DNA of 64,000 nucleotides from Vibrio cincinnatiensis DSM 19608 (GCF_900167345.1 NZ_FUXB01000016.1:1-64000); one strand, 5' to 3'; shown: positions 36,603-46,021, counted from the first letter of the stretch. Numbers and translations are program-made. The notes: generated by a model from the letters alone, not told the origin.

Positions 36603-37336
36603 AGATCATTTATCAAGATGATTACTTGGTGGCGGTGAACAAACCCGCTGGAATGTTAGTACACCGTTCTTGGTTAGATAAGCATGAAACACAATTTGTG
36701 ATGCAGACATTGCGTGATCAAATTGGTCAGCATGTTTATCCTCTGCATCGTTTAGATAGGCCTACATCGGGAGTGTTGGTTTTCGCTTTATCGAGTGAAA
36801 TCGCGGCCACGGTAATGCCGATGTTTGCTGAGCATCAAATGGAAAAAACTTACCATGCTATTGTTCGGGGCTGGATAGAACAAGGAGCAGTATTAGATTA
36901 TCCACTGAAAGAAGAGCTTGATAAAATCGCCGATAAATTTGCTCGGCAGGATAAAGCGCCTCAGTCAGCCATTACAGCTTATCAACCCATTGATAAAATA
37001 GAAGTTCCATATTCAACGGGTACTTTTCCAACCACGCGGTACTGCTTAATGGAGCTAAAACCGCAAACCGGGCGTAAACATCAGTTGCGTCGTCATATGG
37101 CTCATTTACGTCATCCGATAGTGGGGGATACCACGCATGGAGATGGAAAACATAACCGTTTGTATCGAGAGCAATATCAGGTACAGCGTTTGATGCTACA
37201 TGCCAGCGAACTCACTTTTATTCACCCTTATACAAAGCAACCGTTAGTACTGACGGCGCCTTTTGATGAGCATTGGCAACGGCTATTTAGTTTATTTGCT
37301 TGGCAAAATCCATTACAAAAAGGCCTTCTCGAATAA
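36596..37336 (+). CDS. truC: tRNA pseudouridine(65) synthase TruC
   Basis: TruC forms pseudouridine at position 65 of tRNA-Ile and tRNA-Asp. The 246-residue protein has the RluA-type catalytic motif H-R-L-D-R-P-T-S-G near residue 51, with its catalytic aspartate, and the L-K-P-Q-T-G-R-K-H-Q-L-R-R-H motif near 157. The ATG at 36596 lies within the last codons of yqcC, giving a 7-base overlap. The stop lies inside the terminator at 37321-37344. Confidence 0.94.
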   Translation: MLEIIYQDDYLVAVNKPAGMLVHRSWLDKHETQFVMQTLRDQIGQHVYPLHRLDRPTSGVLVFALSSEIAATVMPMFAEHQMEKTYHAIVRGWIEQGAVLDYPLKEELDKIADKFARQDKAPQSAITAYQPIDKIEVPYSTGTFPTTRYCLMELKPQTGRKHQLRRHMAHLRHPIVGDTTHGDGKHNRLYREQYQVQRLMLHASELTFIHPYTKQPLVLTAPFDEHWQRLFSLFAWQNPLQKGLLE

Positions 37337-37344
37337 GAAGGCCT
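37321..37344. terminator. Terminator between truC and dxs
   Basis: AGGCCTTCT at 37321-37329 pairs perfectly with AGAAGGCCT at 37336-37344. On the minus strand it is followed by five T residues, so it is a good terminator for the dxs operon. It probably also stops truC. Confidence 0.82.
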
Positions 37345-37349
37345 GAGTA

Positions 37350-39215
37350 TTATTTCGTTAAATAGGCTTCAATGGCCCTTTGAATACCGGGGCCATCCAA
37401 ACCTAATTCAGTGTGCATCTCTTCTTGCGTACCTTGAGCGATAAATTGATCGGGCAAACCGAGGTTCAAGACGGGCTTGAGTAATTTATGGCGCATTAAA
37501 AATTCAACCACACCCGCCCCAGCTCCCCCAGCAAGCACATTCTCTTCTAGAGTAACCAGAATATCGTGGGAATGAGCGAATTCTTTAATGAGCGTTTCAT
37601 CGAGCGGTTTCACAAAACGCATGTCAGCAACCGTTGCATTCAATGCTTCAGCGGCTTCTAACGCATAAGGAAGTAAAGTACCAAAGTTGAGAATGGCGAC
37701 TTTTTCTCCACGGCGTATTATTCGTCCTTTACCGATTTCTAATGCGGAAAACGTTTTATCGATAGCAACACCCATACCGTTACCTCTAGGGTAGCGTACC
37801 GCGCTTGGGCCTTGATGCAAATGACCAGTATAGAGCATTTGCCGACATTCATTCTCATCAGCAGGAGCCATGATCAACATATTAGGGATGCAGCGCATAA
37901 AGCTAAGGTCAAATGCCCCTTGATGGGTTTGTCCATCAGCGCCAACAATGCCTGCGCGATCAATGGCGAACATGATGGGTAAGTTCATAATCGCTACATC
38001 GTGGATCAGTTGATCATAAGCGCGTTGTAAAAAGGTGGAATAAATGGCAACAATTGGGTGGTGACCACTGATCGCCATCCCCGTTGCGAGTGTCACTGCA
38101 TGTTGTTCAGCAATGGCCACATCAAAATATTGCTTGGGATACTCTTTGGAAAAACGAACCATACCAGAGCCTTCACGCATGGCTGGGGTTATCGCCATCA
38201 GCTTAGGATCTTGCGCGGCCATGTCACACAGAAAGTCACCAAAAATTTTTGAAAAAGTGGGTTGGCTATTGGTACTTTTGGGTAAGCTGGTATGGCTTAA
38301 ATCAAACTTAGGCACCCCATGGTAACCGATAGGGTCTTTTTCTGCAGGTTCATAGCCTTTGCCTTTTTTGGTCATCACATGCAAAAACTGTGGCCCTTTG
38401 AGATCTCGCATATTTTTGATGGTTTTGATCAATTCAAGTACGTCATGACCATCGACCGGACCAATATAGTTAAAGCCCAATTCTTCAAATAAAGTGCCAG
38501 GAACCACCATCCCTTTTAAGTGTTCTTCTGTTCGGCGTACAAGTTCTTTAATAGGAGGAATACCCGATAGAACTTTTTTCCCACCTTCACGAATCGAGGT
38601 ATAAAGGCTACCCGATAACACTTGAGCAAGGTGATTATTGAGTGCGCCAACATTTTCAGAAATGGACATCTCATTATCATTGAGAATAACCAGCATATCG
38701 GTATTGACATCACCAGCATGATTCATGGCTTCAAAGGCCATACCTGCTGTAATTGCGCCGTCACCAATTACACTGACGACTTTACGGTTTTGTCCTTCTT
38801 TCTCGGCACAAATAGCCATACCAAGAGCCGCGCTGATCGAGGTTGATGAGTGACCCACGGAGAGCGTGTCATACTCACTCTCTTCTCGCCAAGGGAAAGG
38901 ATGGAGCCCCTCTTTTTGACGAATGGTCGACATTTGTTCACGGCGTCCGGTGAGAATTTTATGTGGGTAGGCTTGGTGGCCCACATCCCAAATCAGCTGA
39001 TCAAAAGGGGTTTGGTACACATAATGCAGCGCGACAGTTAATTCAACGGTCCCTAGACCAGAAGCGAGGTGACCACTGGAACGGCTGACCGAATTGAGTA
39101 AATAGGTTCGCAGTTCTTCACACAGTTTAGGGAGAACCTCTTTTGGCATACTACGCAATTCATCAGGAGTATTTGCTAGTGCCAGTGTTGGGTATTTCGA
39201 AATATCAAGAGTCAT
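37350..39215 (-). CDS. dxs: 1-deoxy-D-xylulose-5-phosphate synthase
   Basis: Dxs joins pyruvate and glyceraldehyde 3-phosphate, the first step of the MEP isoprenoid pathway, with thiamine diphosphate. The 621-residue protein (E. coli 620) shows the cofactor motif G-D-G-A-I-T-A-G-M near residue 151 through N-D-N-E-M-S near 181, [15 protein letters not shown] near 416-430, and the transketolase-like C-terminal domain. It is the last gene of the leftward xseB-ispA-dxs operon, conserved across gammaproteobacteria. Confidence 0.98.
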   Translation of the reverse strand: MTLDISKYPTLALANTPDELRSMPKEVLPKLCEELRTYLLNSVSRSSGHLASGLGTVELTVALHYVYQTPFDQLIWDVGHQAYPHKILTGRREQMSTIRQKEGLHPFPWREESEYDTLSVGHSSTSISAALGMAICAEKEGQNRKVVSVIGDGAITAGMAFEAMNHAGDVNTDMLVILNDNEMSISENVGALNNHLAQVLSGSLYTSIREGGKKVLSGIPPIKELVRRTEEHLKGMVVPGTLFEELGFNYIGPVDGHDVLELIKTIKNMRDLKGPQFLHVMTKKGKGYEPAEKDPIGYHGVPKFDLSHTSLPKSTNSQPTFSKIFGDFLCDMAAQDPKLMAITPAMREGSGMVRFSKEYPKQYFDVAIAEQHAVTLATGMAISGHHPIVAIYSTFLQRAYDQLIHDVAIMNLPIMFAIDRAGIVGADGQTHQGAFDLSFMRCIPNMLIMAPADENECRQMLYTGHLHQGPSAVRYPRGNGMGVAIDKTFSALEIGKGRIIRRGEKVAILNFGTLLPYALEAAEALNATVADMRFVKPLDETLIKEFAHSHDILVTLEENVLAGGAGAGVVEFLMRHKLLKPVLNLGLPDQFIAQGTQEEMHTELGLDGPGIQRAIEAYLTK

Positions 39216-39235
39216 AGTTATGCGCGCTTATAGTG

Positions 39236-40120
39236 TTAGTTTTTGCGCTCGATGACATATCGGGCGAATGCTTCTAGGTGCTCTGTATTATAGGGAATTG
39301 TACGCAACGCTTCGAGCGCTTCTTCAAACAGTGATTGAGCTTTATTCATCGCTCCCTCTAACCCAAGAAGAGCGGGGTAAGTGCTTTTATGTAATTGTTG
39401 ATCGGAGCCTTGGGGTTTTCCCAGTGTTTCAGTATCACTGATGACATCTAAAATATCATCTTGTACTTGAAAAGCGAGACCGATAGCAGCGGCGTAGCGA
39501 TCCAGTTGGGGCAGGATGTCTAATCCCGCTTGACCCGCAGCCATTGCGCCTGTTCGAATGGCGCAGCGCATTAAGGCCCCTGTTTTGTTGTGATGAATCG
39601 TTTCTAGCTCTTGTAACGTAATCGTGCGGTTTTCTGCTGCTAAATCTAACGCTTGGCCTAAGCACATGCCTTGAGCACCGGAGGCTTGAGCAAGGGTTTG
39701 AATCATTTTAATACGGTTACTTTCCCCTTGAGCCGAGAGCGGTCCTTCCGACAGAATAGTAAAAGCCAACGTTTGTAGGGCATCGCCTGTCAAAATCGCG
39801 GTCGATTCATCAAATTTAATATGGCAAGTTGGTTGACCACGGCGCAGTTCATCATCATCCATGGCGGGCAAGTCGTCATGAATCAATGAATAAGCGTGAA
39901 TACATTCCACAGCACAAGCGGGTGTATCAAGGTCTGATAATTTACAACCGAGCATCTGCCCTGTGATGTAAACAAGATAAGGGCGAGCTCGTTTGCCCCC
40001 GAGCAATAGCCCGTAGCGCATGGCTTCGATCAAAGGAAGATGCGGGTAGGGTAAACGATTTAACCATTCATCCAGCCGTTGGTTATTTCTCTGCTGAAGA
40101 GAAGAAAGCGCCTCAATCAT
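39236..40120 (-). CDS. ispA: (2E,6E)-farnesyl diphosphate synthase
   Basis: IspA condenses isopentenyl and dimethylallyl diphosphates to farnesyl diphosphate. The 294-residue protein has the first aspartate-rich motif D-D-L-P-A-M-D-D-D near residue 85 and the second D-D-I-L-D near 224, both intact. E. coli IspA is 299 residues. It lies 20 bases before dxs and 21 bases after xseB. Confidence 0.97.
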   Translation of the reverse strand: MIEALSSLQQRNNQRLDEWLNRLPYPHLPLIEAMRYGLLLGGKRARPYLVYITGQMLGCKLSDLDTPACAVECIHAYSLIHDDLPAMDDDELRRGQPTCHIKFDESTAILTGDALQTLAFTILSEGPLSAQGESNRIKMIQTLAQASGAQGMCLGQALDLAAENRTITLQELETIHHNKTGALMRCAIRTGAMAAGQAGLDILPQLDRYAAAIGLAFQVQDDILDVISDTETLGKPQGSDQQLHKSTYPALLGLEGAMNKAQSLFEEALEALRTIPYNTEHLEAFARYVIERKN

Positions 40121-40141
40121 AGAACACTCATTAACCTTTAG

Positions 40142-40384
40142 TTATTCAGGTAAGTCAGTAAATTCGGTCAGTGGAGCATCGTCACTGTTACGAAGTAAAA
40201 TACTGACTCGTTGCTCGGCTTCATCGAGCTTAGTTTGCCCACTGCGAGCCAGCGCGATGCCTCGCTCAAATTTTTTCAGTGCTTCATCTAATGCAATGTC
40301 GCCACTTTCTAGTTGTTCAACTAAGAGATCCAACTCTTCAATGGTGGCTTCGAAAGACATGTTTTCAGGTTTTTTGCTCGCCAT
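40142..40384 (-). CDS. xseB: Exodeoxyribonuclease VII small subunit
   Basis: XseB is the small subunit of exonuclease VII, which degrades single-stranded DNA. The 80-residue protein matches the family (F-E-A-T-I-E-E-L-D-L-L-V-E-Q-L-E-S-G-D, then F-E-R-G-I-A-L-A-R-S-G-Q-x-K-L-D-E-A-E-Q). ATG at 40384 (M-A-S-K-K) resembles other Vibrio starts. An ATG two codons earlier at 40390 is also possible. It is the first gene of the xseB-ispA-dxs operon. Confidence 0.94.
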   Translation of the reverse strand: MASKKPENMSFEATIEELDLLVEQLESGDIALDEALKKFERGIALARSGQTKLDEAEQRVSILLRNSDDAPLTEFTDLPE

Positions 40385-40645
40385 AATCATTTTGCCTTAG
40401 AAAAAGATGCACGAAAGTTACCTTAGGGCGTGGAGATGGTCAAATTTAACCAAGAAATTTGTTAGAAATAGAACGCTTTTTATGATTGTGAGGGTTTTAT
40501 GTAAAAATAAGCCATCAAACAGGCTGACTCTCTCCAAACTATTGTTATCGTGAGCGAGAAAAGAAAAGTACGTAATAACACACTTGAAGCGTTATGCTCG
40601 CTTGGGGATAGCAGACTTTAAGTATAAACTTACCCATAATTTAGT

Positions 40646-40671
40646 TAAAGATTTGACACTCTTGCCGATAA
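40646..40671 (+). promoter_or_regulatory. Flagellar sigma-28 (FliA) promoter of pomAB
   Basis: TAAA at 40646-40649 and a perfect GCCGATAA at 40664-40671 are 14 bases apart, against about 15 for the FliA consensus. Transcription would start near 40679, about 40 bases before the GTG of pomA. The rest of the 40385-40718 gap contains the divergent xseB promoter region and no other feature I can name. Confidence 0.75.
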
Positions 40672-40718
40672 CGAGAGTAATCAGAGAAAACGCGGATGAC
40701 AAGCATGAGGAGCGCTTC

Positions 40719-41483
40719 GTGGATTTAGCAACGCTGATAGGCCTGATAGGAGGCTTAGCTTTCGTCGTTATGGCAATGGTCGTAGGCGGAAGTCTGATCA
40801 TGTTCGTTGATGTGACCTCGATCTTGATCGTAATTGGGGGAACAACGTTCGTTGTGTTAGTCAAATTCACAGCAGGACAGTTTTTCGGTGCAGCCAAAAT
40901 TGCCGCTAAAGCGTTTATGTTTAGGATCGAAGATCCAGAAGAACTGATCGCAAAAATTGTTGAAATGGCGGATGCGGCTCGTAAAGGGGGATTTTTAGCG
41001 CTAGAGGAGATGGAAATTTCCAACTCATTTATGCAAAAAGGCATTGATTTACTGGTCGATGGACATGATGCCGATGTGGTTCGAGCGGCATTACAAAAAG
41101 ACATTATGTTGACGGATGAACGCCATGAAATGGGGACGGGGGTTTTCCGTGCTTTTGGTGATGTTGCCCCCGCAATGGGAATGATTGGGACTTTGATTGG
41201 TTTGGTTGCCATGTTATCTAACATGGATGACCCTAAAGCCATTGGTCCAGCGATGGCGGTTGCATTGCTAACGACGCTTTATGGGGCCATTATGGCCAAT
41301 ATGATTTTTTTCCCTATCGCCGATAAATTAGCCCTACGTCGAGGGCAAGAAACCCTGAATCGTCGGTTAATTATGGATGGTGTCCTTGCCATTCAAGATG
41401 GGCAAAACCCACGAGTTATTGATGGTTATTTAAAAAATTACCTGAATGAAGGCAAACGATCGCTTGATGTTGATAACGAATAA
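40719..41483 (+). CDS. pomA: PomA, sodium-driven flagellar stator protein (MotA family)
   Basis: PomA forms, with PomB, the sodium channel that powers the polar flagellum. The 254-residue protein closely resembles V. alginolyticus PomA (253): it starts V-D-L-A-T-L-I-G-L-I-G-G, has two N-terminal and two later membrane helices, and keeps the charged loop residues of the E-M-A-D-A-A-R-K-G-G region. The frame is open 45 codons further upstream, but GTG at 40719 fits the family length, has AGGAG six bases before it and lies downstream of the FliA promoter. pomB follows after nine bases. Confidence 0.95.
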   Translation: MDLATLIGLIGGLAFVVMAMVVGGSLIMFVDVTSILIVIGGTTFVVLVKFTAGQFFGAAKIAAKAFMFRIEDPEELIAKIVEMADAARKGGFLALEEMEISNSFMQKGIDLLVDGHDADVVRAALQKDIMLTDERHEMGTGVFRAFGDVAPAMGMIGTLIGLVAMLSNMDDPKAIGPAMAVALLTTLYGAIMANMIFFPIADKLALRRGQETLNRRLIMDGVLAIQDGQNPRVIDGYLKNYLNEGKRSLDVDNE

Positions 41484-41492
41484 GCGGAGTGA

Positions 41493-42449
41493 ATGATGGA
41501 TGAACAACCGTGCAAATGTCCACCCCCCGGAGCCCCGGCATGGTTAGGGACGTTTGCTGATCTCATGTCACTGTTGTTATGCTTTTTTGTGCTGTTACTT
41601 TCTTTCTCTGAAATGGATGTACTGAAATTTAAGCAGATAGCGGGCTCAATGAAGTTTGCTTTCGGGGTACAAAATCGCCTTGAAGTGAAAGATATCCCGA
41701 AAGGGACCAGCGTCATTGCTCAGGAATTTCGTCCCGGTCGGCCAGAACCCACCCCCATCGATGTGATTATGCAGCAAACTATCGATATTACTCAGCAAAC
41801 GTTAGAGTTTCATGAAGGGGATTCTGATCGTGCGGGGGGAGCGCAGCGTGACTATGGTCAATTAACCGGAGGGGAGTCACCGGAAACCTCCACGCAAAAT
41901 AACCAAGATGATGATCAAGTACAGCAACAGGCGCAACAGTCTCAGGAATCGATGTCTGAAGAGCTGGAAATTATTTCTGAAAACATCAAAAAAGCATTAC
42001 AAAGAGAGATAGACCAAGGGGCGGTTGAAGTGGAGAACCTTGGGCAGCAGATTGTGATCCGTATCCGTGAACGTGGTGCCTTTCCTGAAGGCTCGGCATT
42101 TTTACAACCTAAGTTTCGCCCTTTAGTACGACAAATTGCTGAATTAGTGAAAGAGGTACCGGGGATTGTGCAAGTCTCAGGTCACACCGATAACCAGCGT
42201 TTGGAGTCTGAGCTTTACCGCTCTAATTGGGATTTATCCGCTCAGCGAGCCGTTTCTGTGGCTCAAGAGATGGAAAATGTTCAAGGGTTTGATCATATGC
42301 GATTAAAAGTTCAAGGGCTAGCCGATACCGCTCCCATTGGACCCAATGACACCGAACTTCAACGCTCACGTAACCGTCGGGTAGAAATTAGCATTATGCA
42401 AGGTAAGCCTTTGTATAGTGAAGAAGTGCCGTCTTTACCTCAACCATAA
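41493..42449 (+). CDS. pomB: PomB, sodium-driven flagellar stator protein (MotB family)
   Basis: PomB anchors the stator to peptidoglycan and supplies the ion-binding aspartate. The 318-residue protein has one membrane helix (about residues 16-38) containing F-A-D-L-M-S-L-L, with the essential aspartate near residue 24. It then has a Q- and D-rich linker and a C-terminal OmpA-like peptidoglycan-binding domain with S-G-H-T-D-N near 230. Two adjacent ATG codons (41493, 41496) are possible; spacing from GGAG slightly favours the second. V. alginolyticus PomB is 315 residues. Confidence 0.95.
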   Translation: MMDEQPCKCPPPGAPAWLGTFADLMSLLLCFFVLLLSFSEMDVLKFKQIAGSMKFAFGVQNRLEVKDIPKGTSVIAQEFRPGRPEPTPIDVIMQQTIDITQQTLEFHEGDSDRAGGAQRDYGQLTGGESPETSTQNNQDDDQVQQQAQQSQESMSEELEIISENIKKALQREIDQGAVEVENLGQQIVIRIRERGAFPEGSAFLQPKFRPLVRQIAELVKEVPGIVQVSGHTDNQRLESELYRSNWDLSAQRAVSVAQEMENVQGFDHMRLKVQGLADTAPIGPNDTELQRSRNRRVEISIMQGKPLYSEEVPSLPQP

Positions 42450-42481
42450 GGTTTTTAAAAGGCACATTCTTGGAGATGGAT

Positions 42482-42509
42482 AAAGGCAAGCTTGTGGGCT
42501 TGCCTTTTT
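42482..42509 (+). terminator. Intrinsic terminator after pomB
   Basis: AAAGGCAAGC at 42482-42491 pairs perfectly with GCTTGCCTTT at 42498-42507 around a six-base loop, with further T residues after it. Confidence 0.85.
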
Positions 42510-42630
42510 CTATTCTTTTCTCTCCGGTGACAGATCGTGTATAATCTCGCCCCTTTAGTAACGCCAGCGGTGGACAAACTGTCCGAAAACTGAGCGCTAA
42601 CGTTGTTCAAACCTGATTGCGAATAGCCTT

Positions 42631-44079
42631 ATGAAATTTATCGTTAAGCCCCATCCAGAAATTTTTATTAAAAGTGAATCGGTTCGTAAGCGTTTCACTA
42701 AGATTCTCGAATCCAATATTCGCAACATAATTAAGAAGCGGACGCAAGGTGTCGTGGTGTTTAATCGCCGTGATCATATTGAGGTTACCGCCAATAACGA
42801 TGATTACTATGCACAAACGCTGGAAGTGTTGACGACAACGCCAGGAATTCAACAAGTGTTAGAGGTGAAACAGTCACACTTTGAAGATATGCATGATATT
42901 TATCTACAAGTGTTGGAGCAAAGCCGCCACCTTATTGAAAATAAAACCTTTGTTGTGCGTGCTAAGCGTCGAGGAAAACACGATTTCTCTTCCATTGAAC
43001 TTGAGCGCTACGTGGGTGGTGGTTTGAACCAAGCGGTTGAATCGGCCAAAGTTAAACTGACAAAACCAGAGGTAACCATTCAAATCGAAGTGGCAGATGA
43101 GCTGCTTAACCAAGTGATTACCCGTTATAAAGGGTTGGGTGGTTTCCCTCTAGGCACTCAAGAAGACGTATTAAGCTTAATTTCGGGTGGGTTTGATTCG
43201 GGCGTTTCTAGCTATCTACACATCAAACGTGGTTCTAAAGTTCATTACTGCTTTTTTAACTTAGGCGGACCTGCTCATGAAATTGGGGTTAAACAGGTCG
43301 CGTATTATCTATGGAATAAGTATGGTTCTTCTGCCAAGGTCCGATTTATTTCTGTTGATTTTGAACCGGTTGTGGCGGAGATTTTAGAAAAAGTTGAGGA
43401 TGGCCAGATGGGGGTTATCCTTAAGCGTATGTTTATGCGTGCCGCTGGCATGATTGCTGAGAAGCTTGGGATTCAAGCCTTGGTAACCGGAGAAGCATTA
43501 GGGCAAGTTTCTAGCCAAACATTGACCAATTTACGCCATATTGATGGAGTCACCGATTCGTTAATTCTTCGCCCGCTGATTAACTGGGATAAAGGCGACA
43601 TTATTGATGTGGCGCGTGAAATCGGTACGGAAGATTTTGCGAAAACCATGCCGGAATATTGTGGGGTGATCTCCAAGAGTCCGACCGTTAAAGCGGTAAA
43701 AGCGAAATTAGAAGAAGAAGAAGCGAAGTTTGACTTTTCTATCCTTGAGCAGGTGGTTTATAACGCTCGACAAATGGATATTCGCAATATAGAAAAAGAG
43801 AGCCAACAGCAAGCACCAGAAGTTGAGCAAGTGGACGCCGTTCAGGAACACGCTATCGTGCTGGATATTCGCAGCCCAGATGAAGAAGATGAAAAGCCAT
43901 TGCAGATTGATGGGGTAGAAGTCAAACATTTACCTTTCTATAAATTAGCGACCCACTTTGGTGATCTTGATCAGGCTAAGACTTATTTATTGTATTGTGA
44001 ACGAGGCGTTATGAGCCGTTTACAAGCCTTGTATTTAAAAGAACAAGGCTTTAATAATATAAAAGTTTACCGCCCATAA
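42631..44079 (+). CDS. thiI: tRNA 4-thiouridine synthase / sulfur carrier transferase ThiI
   Basis: ThiI makes 4-thiouridine at tRNA position 8 and passes sulfur to thiazole synthesis. The 482-residue protein (the long form, as in E. coli) has an N-terminal THUMP region (about 60-165), the pyrophosphate-binding loop S-G-G-F-D-S-G near 185-191 and a C-terminal rhodanese domain. The reactive cysteine is in Y-C-E-R-G-V-M-S near residue 456. A sigma-70-like TATAAT lies near 42540. No TPP riboswitch was seen in the leader. Confidence 0.96.
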   Translation: MKFIVKPHPEIFIKSESVRKRFTKILESNIRNIIKKRTQGVVVFNRRDHIEVTANNDDYYAQTLEVLTTTPGIQQVLEVKQSHFEDMHDIYLQVLEQSRHLIENKTFVVRAKRRGKHDFSSIELERYVGGGLNQAVESAKVKLTKPEVTIQIEVADELLNQVITRYKGLGGFPLGTQEDVLSLISGGFDSGVSSYLHIKRGSKVHYCFFNLGGPAHEIGVKQVAYYLWNKYGSSAKVRFISVDFEPVVAEILEKVEDGQMGVILKRMFMRAAGMIAEKLGIQALVTGEALGQVSSQTLTNLRHIDGVTDSLILRPLINWDKGDIIDVAREIGTEDFAKTMPEYCGVISKSPTVKAVKAKLEEEEAKFDFSILEQVVYNARQMDIRNIEKESQQQAPEVEQVDAVQEHAIVLDIRSPDEEDEKPLQIDGVEVKHLPFYKLATHFGDLDQAKTYLLYCERGVMSRLQALYLKEQGFNNIKVYRP

Positions 44080-44092
44080 AAGATCATCTCTC

Positions 44093-44120
44093 TTGAGCCT
44101 AGCTAAAGGGTTAGGCTCAA
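44093..44120 (+). terminator. Terminator after thiI
   Basis: TTGAGCCTA at 44093-44101 pairs perfectly with TAGGCTCAA at 44112-44120, followed by CCTTTCC. The T-run is weak, but the position 13 bases after the thiI stop supports the call. Confidence 0.65.
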
Positions 44121-44161
44121 CCTTTCCTCATGTTCCTTTAAGCGAATTTTCTTTCATCCAT

Positions 44162-44190
44162 AAAAAAACACCGCCTATAGGCGGTGCTAA
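44162..44190 (-). terminator. Intrinsic terminator of gcvB
   Basis: On the minus strand GCACCGCC and GGCGGTGT form a GC-rich stem with a TATA loop, followed by seven T residues (seen as AAAAAAA at 44162-44168). Confidence 0.9.
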
Positions 44191-44403
44191 ATATTTGACA
44201 GACAGGTCAAAAATAAATACAGGAAGTATATTTTGTAGCAGGGGATAACTGCACAAAATAGGATGGTAGAAACTACCTAACTCGAATTCCGAGTTTGCAA
44301 ACACAACATCGCAACAACAAAGCCTATTGATTCTCTTAAGAATCAAGCCGTTCAGGCTTGCGTTACGAGGTGAAATATAGATTTTCTCTGGCTGGTTAGC
44401 AAT
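44162..44403 (-). ncRNA. gcvB: GcvB small regulatory RNA
   Basis: Divergent from gcvA, exactly where enterobacterial gcvB lies, the minus strand encodes an RNA with the landmarks of GcvB. These are a G/U-rich region (minus strand of about 44296-44322, containing GATGTTGTGTTTGCAA as in E. coli GcvB), the ACTTCCTGTA and CCTGTCTGTC elements further on, and a final GCACCGCC-TATA-GGCGGTG terminator with a T-run. GcvB represses many amino acid and peptide transporter mRNAs through its G/U-rich region. A -10 element TATAAA on the minus strand (44410-44415) sets the 5' end near 44403. The length of about 240 is an estimate. Confidence 0.9.
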
Positions 44404-44421
44404 GGACAATTTATAATGTTT

Positions 44422-44442
44422 CAGATTAAAAAAACTAATCTG
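44422..44442. promoter_or_regulatory. GcvA-binding site between gcvB and gcvA
   Basis: CAGATTA at 44422-44428 and TAATCTG at 44436-44442 form an inverted repeat that includes CTAAT, the core of known GcvA sites. It lies just upstream of the gcvB -10 element and 15 bases before the gcvA start, suiting activation of gcvB and autoregulation of gcvA. Confidence 0.65.
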
Positions 44443-44457
44443 CCATAGAGTGTACCC

Positions 44458-45384
44458 ATGTCCAGAAGATTACCCCCGCTAAACTCACTGAAAGTGTTTG
44501 AAGCCGCGGCTCGTCACTTGAGTTTTACCCGTGCGGCAGAAGAACTGTTTGTCACTCAGGCTGCCGTTAGCCACCAAATTAAAGCATTGGAAGAGTTTCT
44601 GGGTTTAAAACTTTTTCGACGTCGTAACCGCTCTTTATTACTGACTGAAGAGGGGCAAAGCTATTTTCTCGATATTAAAGATATTTTTGGCTCGCTGGCG
44701 GAAGCGACCGATAAATTATTAGAACGCAGTGAAAAAGGGGCACTAACCATTAGTTTGCCTCCGAGTTTTGCTATTCAGTGGTTGGTTCCTCGTTTGGCTG
44801 ATTTTAACCAGCAAGAGCCAGATATTGATGTTCGAATTAAAGCGGTGGATATGGAAGAAGGCTCGTTGACTGATGATGTTGATGTTGCGATTTATTACGG
44901 ACGAGGCAATTGGCCCGGTTTGCGTGCCGATAAGCTTTATCAAGAATTTTTAATACCGCTCTGTTCCCCTGCTTTGCTGTTAGGGAGTAAGCCATTAGCT
45001 TGTTTGGGTGATTTAGCGCAGCACACCTTACTGCATGATACCTCTCGTAAGGATTGGAAGCAGTTTGCTAAAGAGAATGGGCTGGATTCGGTTAATGTTA
45101 ACCACGGGCCCATTTTTAGCCATTCTACTATGGTGCTACAAGCCGCAGCTCATGGCCAAGGGGTCGCTTTAGGTAACAATGTGCTTGCCCAACCTGAATT
45201 GGAATCAGGCCGATTGATTGCTCCTTTTGATCAAGTTTTAATGACCAAAAATGCTTTTTATGTCGTCTGTCATGAGAAACAGGCCGATATGGGGCGTATT
45301 GCCACTTTTCGTGACTGGATGCTTAATAAGGCGCGTCGTGAACAAGAGGTGATCTTAGAAGAGGTGACGACGTCTCATGAATGA
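44458..45384 (+). CDS. gcvA: GcvA, LysR-family regulator of glycine cleavage and gcvB
   Basis: GcvA controls the glycine cleavage operon and activates gcvB. The 308-residue protein starts M-S-R-R-L-P-P-L-N-S-L-K-V-F-E-A-A-A-R, nearly the enterobacterial GcvA start, with the recognition helix region A-A-V-S-H-Q-I-K-A-L-E near residue 37. The effector domain runs from about 90 to the end. E. coli GcvA is 305 residues. Its last codons overlap the next gene by eight bases, so the four-gene run to rlmM is coupled. Confidence 0.95.
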   Translation: MSRRLPPLNSLKVFEAAARHLSFTRAAEELFVTQAAVSHQIKALEEFLGLKLFRRRNRSLLLTEEGQSYFLDIKDIFGSLAEATDKLLERSEKGALTISLPPSFAIQWLVPRLADFNQQEPDIDVRIKAVDMEEGSLTDDVDVAIYYGRGNWPGLRADKLYQEFLIPLCSPALLLGSKPLACLGDLAQHTLLHDTSRKDWKQFAKENGLDSVNVNHGPIFSHSTMVLQAAAHGQGVALGNNVLAQPELESGRLIAPFDQVLMTKNAFYVVCHEKQADMGRIATFRDWMLNKARREQEVILEEVTTSHE

Positions 45385-46021
45385 GTGGGTGACGGTGAAT
45401 GAGCCACCAAATGTCGGTGAGAGTGCTTCGACCCCGACATGGATTTTTGCTCACGGCGCGGGGGCCGATAAAGATCATGAATTCATGTCACGAGTCGCCA
45501 CAGGGCTAGCCGAGCGGGGCATTCGTGTTGTGCGTTTTAATTTTCCCTATATGATCAAGCGAAGCCAAGATGGTAAGCGCCGTCCCCCCGACAAAGCGGC
45601 CACATTACTGGCCTCTTATACTCAAATCATTGAGCAATGGGCAGATAAACCCGTGGTCATTGGTGGTAAATCGATGGGGGGGCGTATCGCCTCTTTGCTT
45701 GCAGAACATCCTAATGTTCGAGCCATCGCTTGTTTAGGGTTTCCTTTTCATCCCCCAGGAAAACCAGACAAGAATAAAGGGGCACACCTTGCTTCCATTA
45801 CGAAGCCTTGTCTTATCTTACAAGGGGAAAGAGACCGGTTTGGCAGTGAAGACGAGTGCCAACATTTTGCGCTGAGTGAGGCTATTCAACTGCATTTTAT
45901 TCCCGATGGCGATCATAGTTTTGTTCCAAGAAAGCGTTCAGGTTATCGCTTTGAAAGCAACATGATTTTAGTGTTGGATCAATTAGCTCAGTTTATTTGG
46001 GAGGTTTATGATGAAAAGTAA
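45377..46021 (+). CDS. Alpha/beta-fold hydrolase of the KANL3/TEX30 type
   Basis: The 214-residue protein is a compact alpha/beta hydrolase: A-H-G-A-G-A-D-K-D-H near residue 25 forms the oxyanion region, the nucleophile serine is in G-G-K-S-M-G-G-R near 99, an acid is likely in G-E-R-D-R-F near 155, and the histidine is in D-G-D-H-S-F near 181. The substrate is unknown. It overlaps gcvA by eight bases and the DUF423 gene by about ten, so it is expressed with both. Confidence 0.85.
   Translation: MNEWVTVNEPPNVGESASTPTWIFAHGAGADKDHEFMSRVATGLAERGIRVVRFNFPYMIKRSQDGKRRPPDKAATLLASYTQIIEQWADKPVVIGGKSMGGRIASLLAEHPNVRAIACLGFPFHPPGKPDKNKGAHLASITKPCLILQGERDRFGSEDECQHFALSEAIQLHFIPDGDHSFVPRKRSGYRFESNMILVLDQLAQFIWEVYDEK

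Noticed and set aside
40584..40718. N-terminal extension of pomA by 45 codons
   Set aside because: The FliA promoter lies inside it, and PomA homologues start at the position of the GTG at 40719, which has a good ribosome binding site.
40592..41242. Long minus-strand frame of 216 codons opposite pomA
   Set aside because: It is the antisense of pomA; its serine- and alanine-rich composition reflects the complementary codons.
42540..42630. Possible TPP riboswitch in the thiI leader
   Set aside because: The short hairpins present do not show the thi-box core, and thiI is not usually controlled this way.
44128..44409. Open reading frame of 93 codons on the minus strand
   Set aside because: It coincides with GcvB and runs through the RNA terminator. 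No protein family resemblance was seen.
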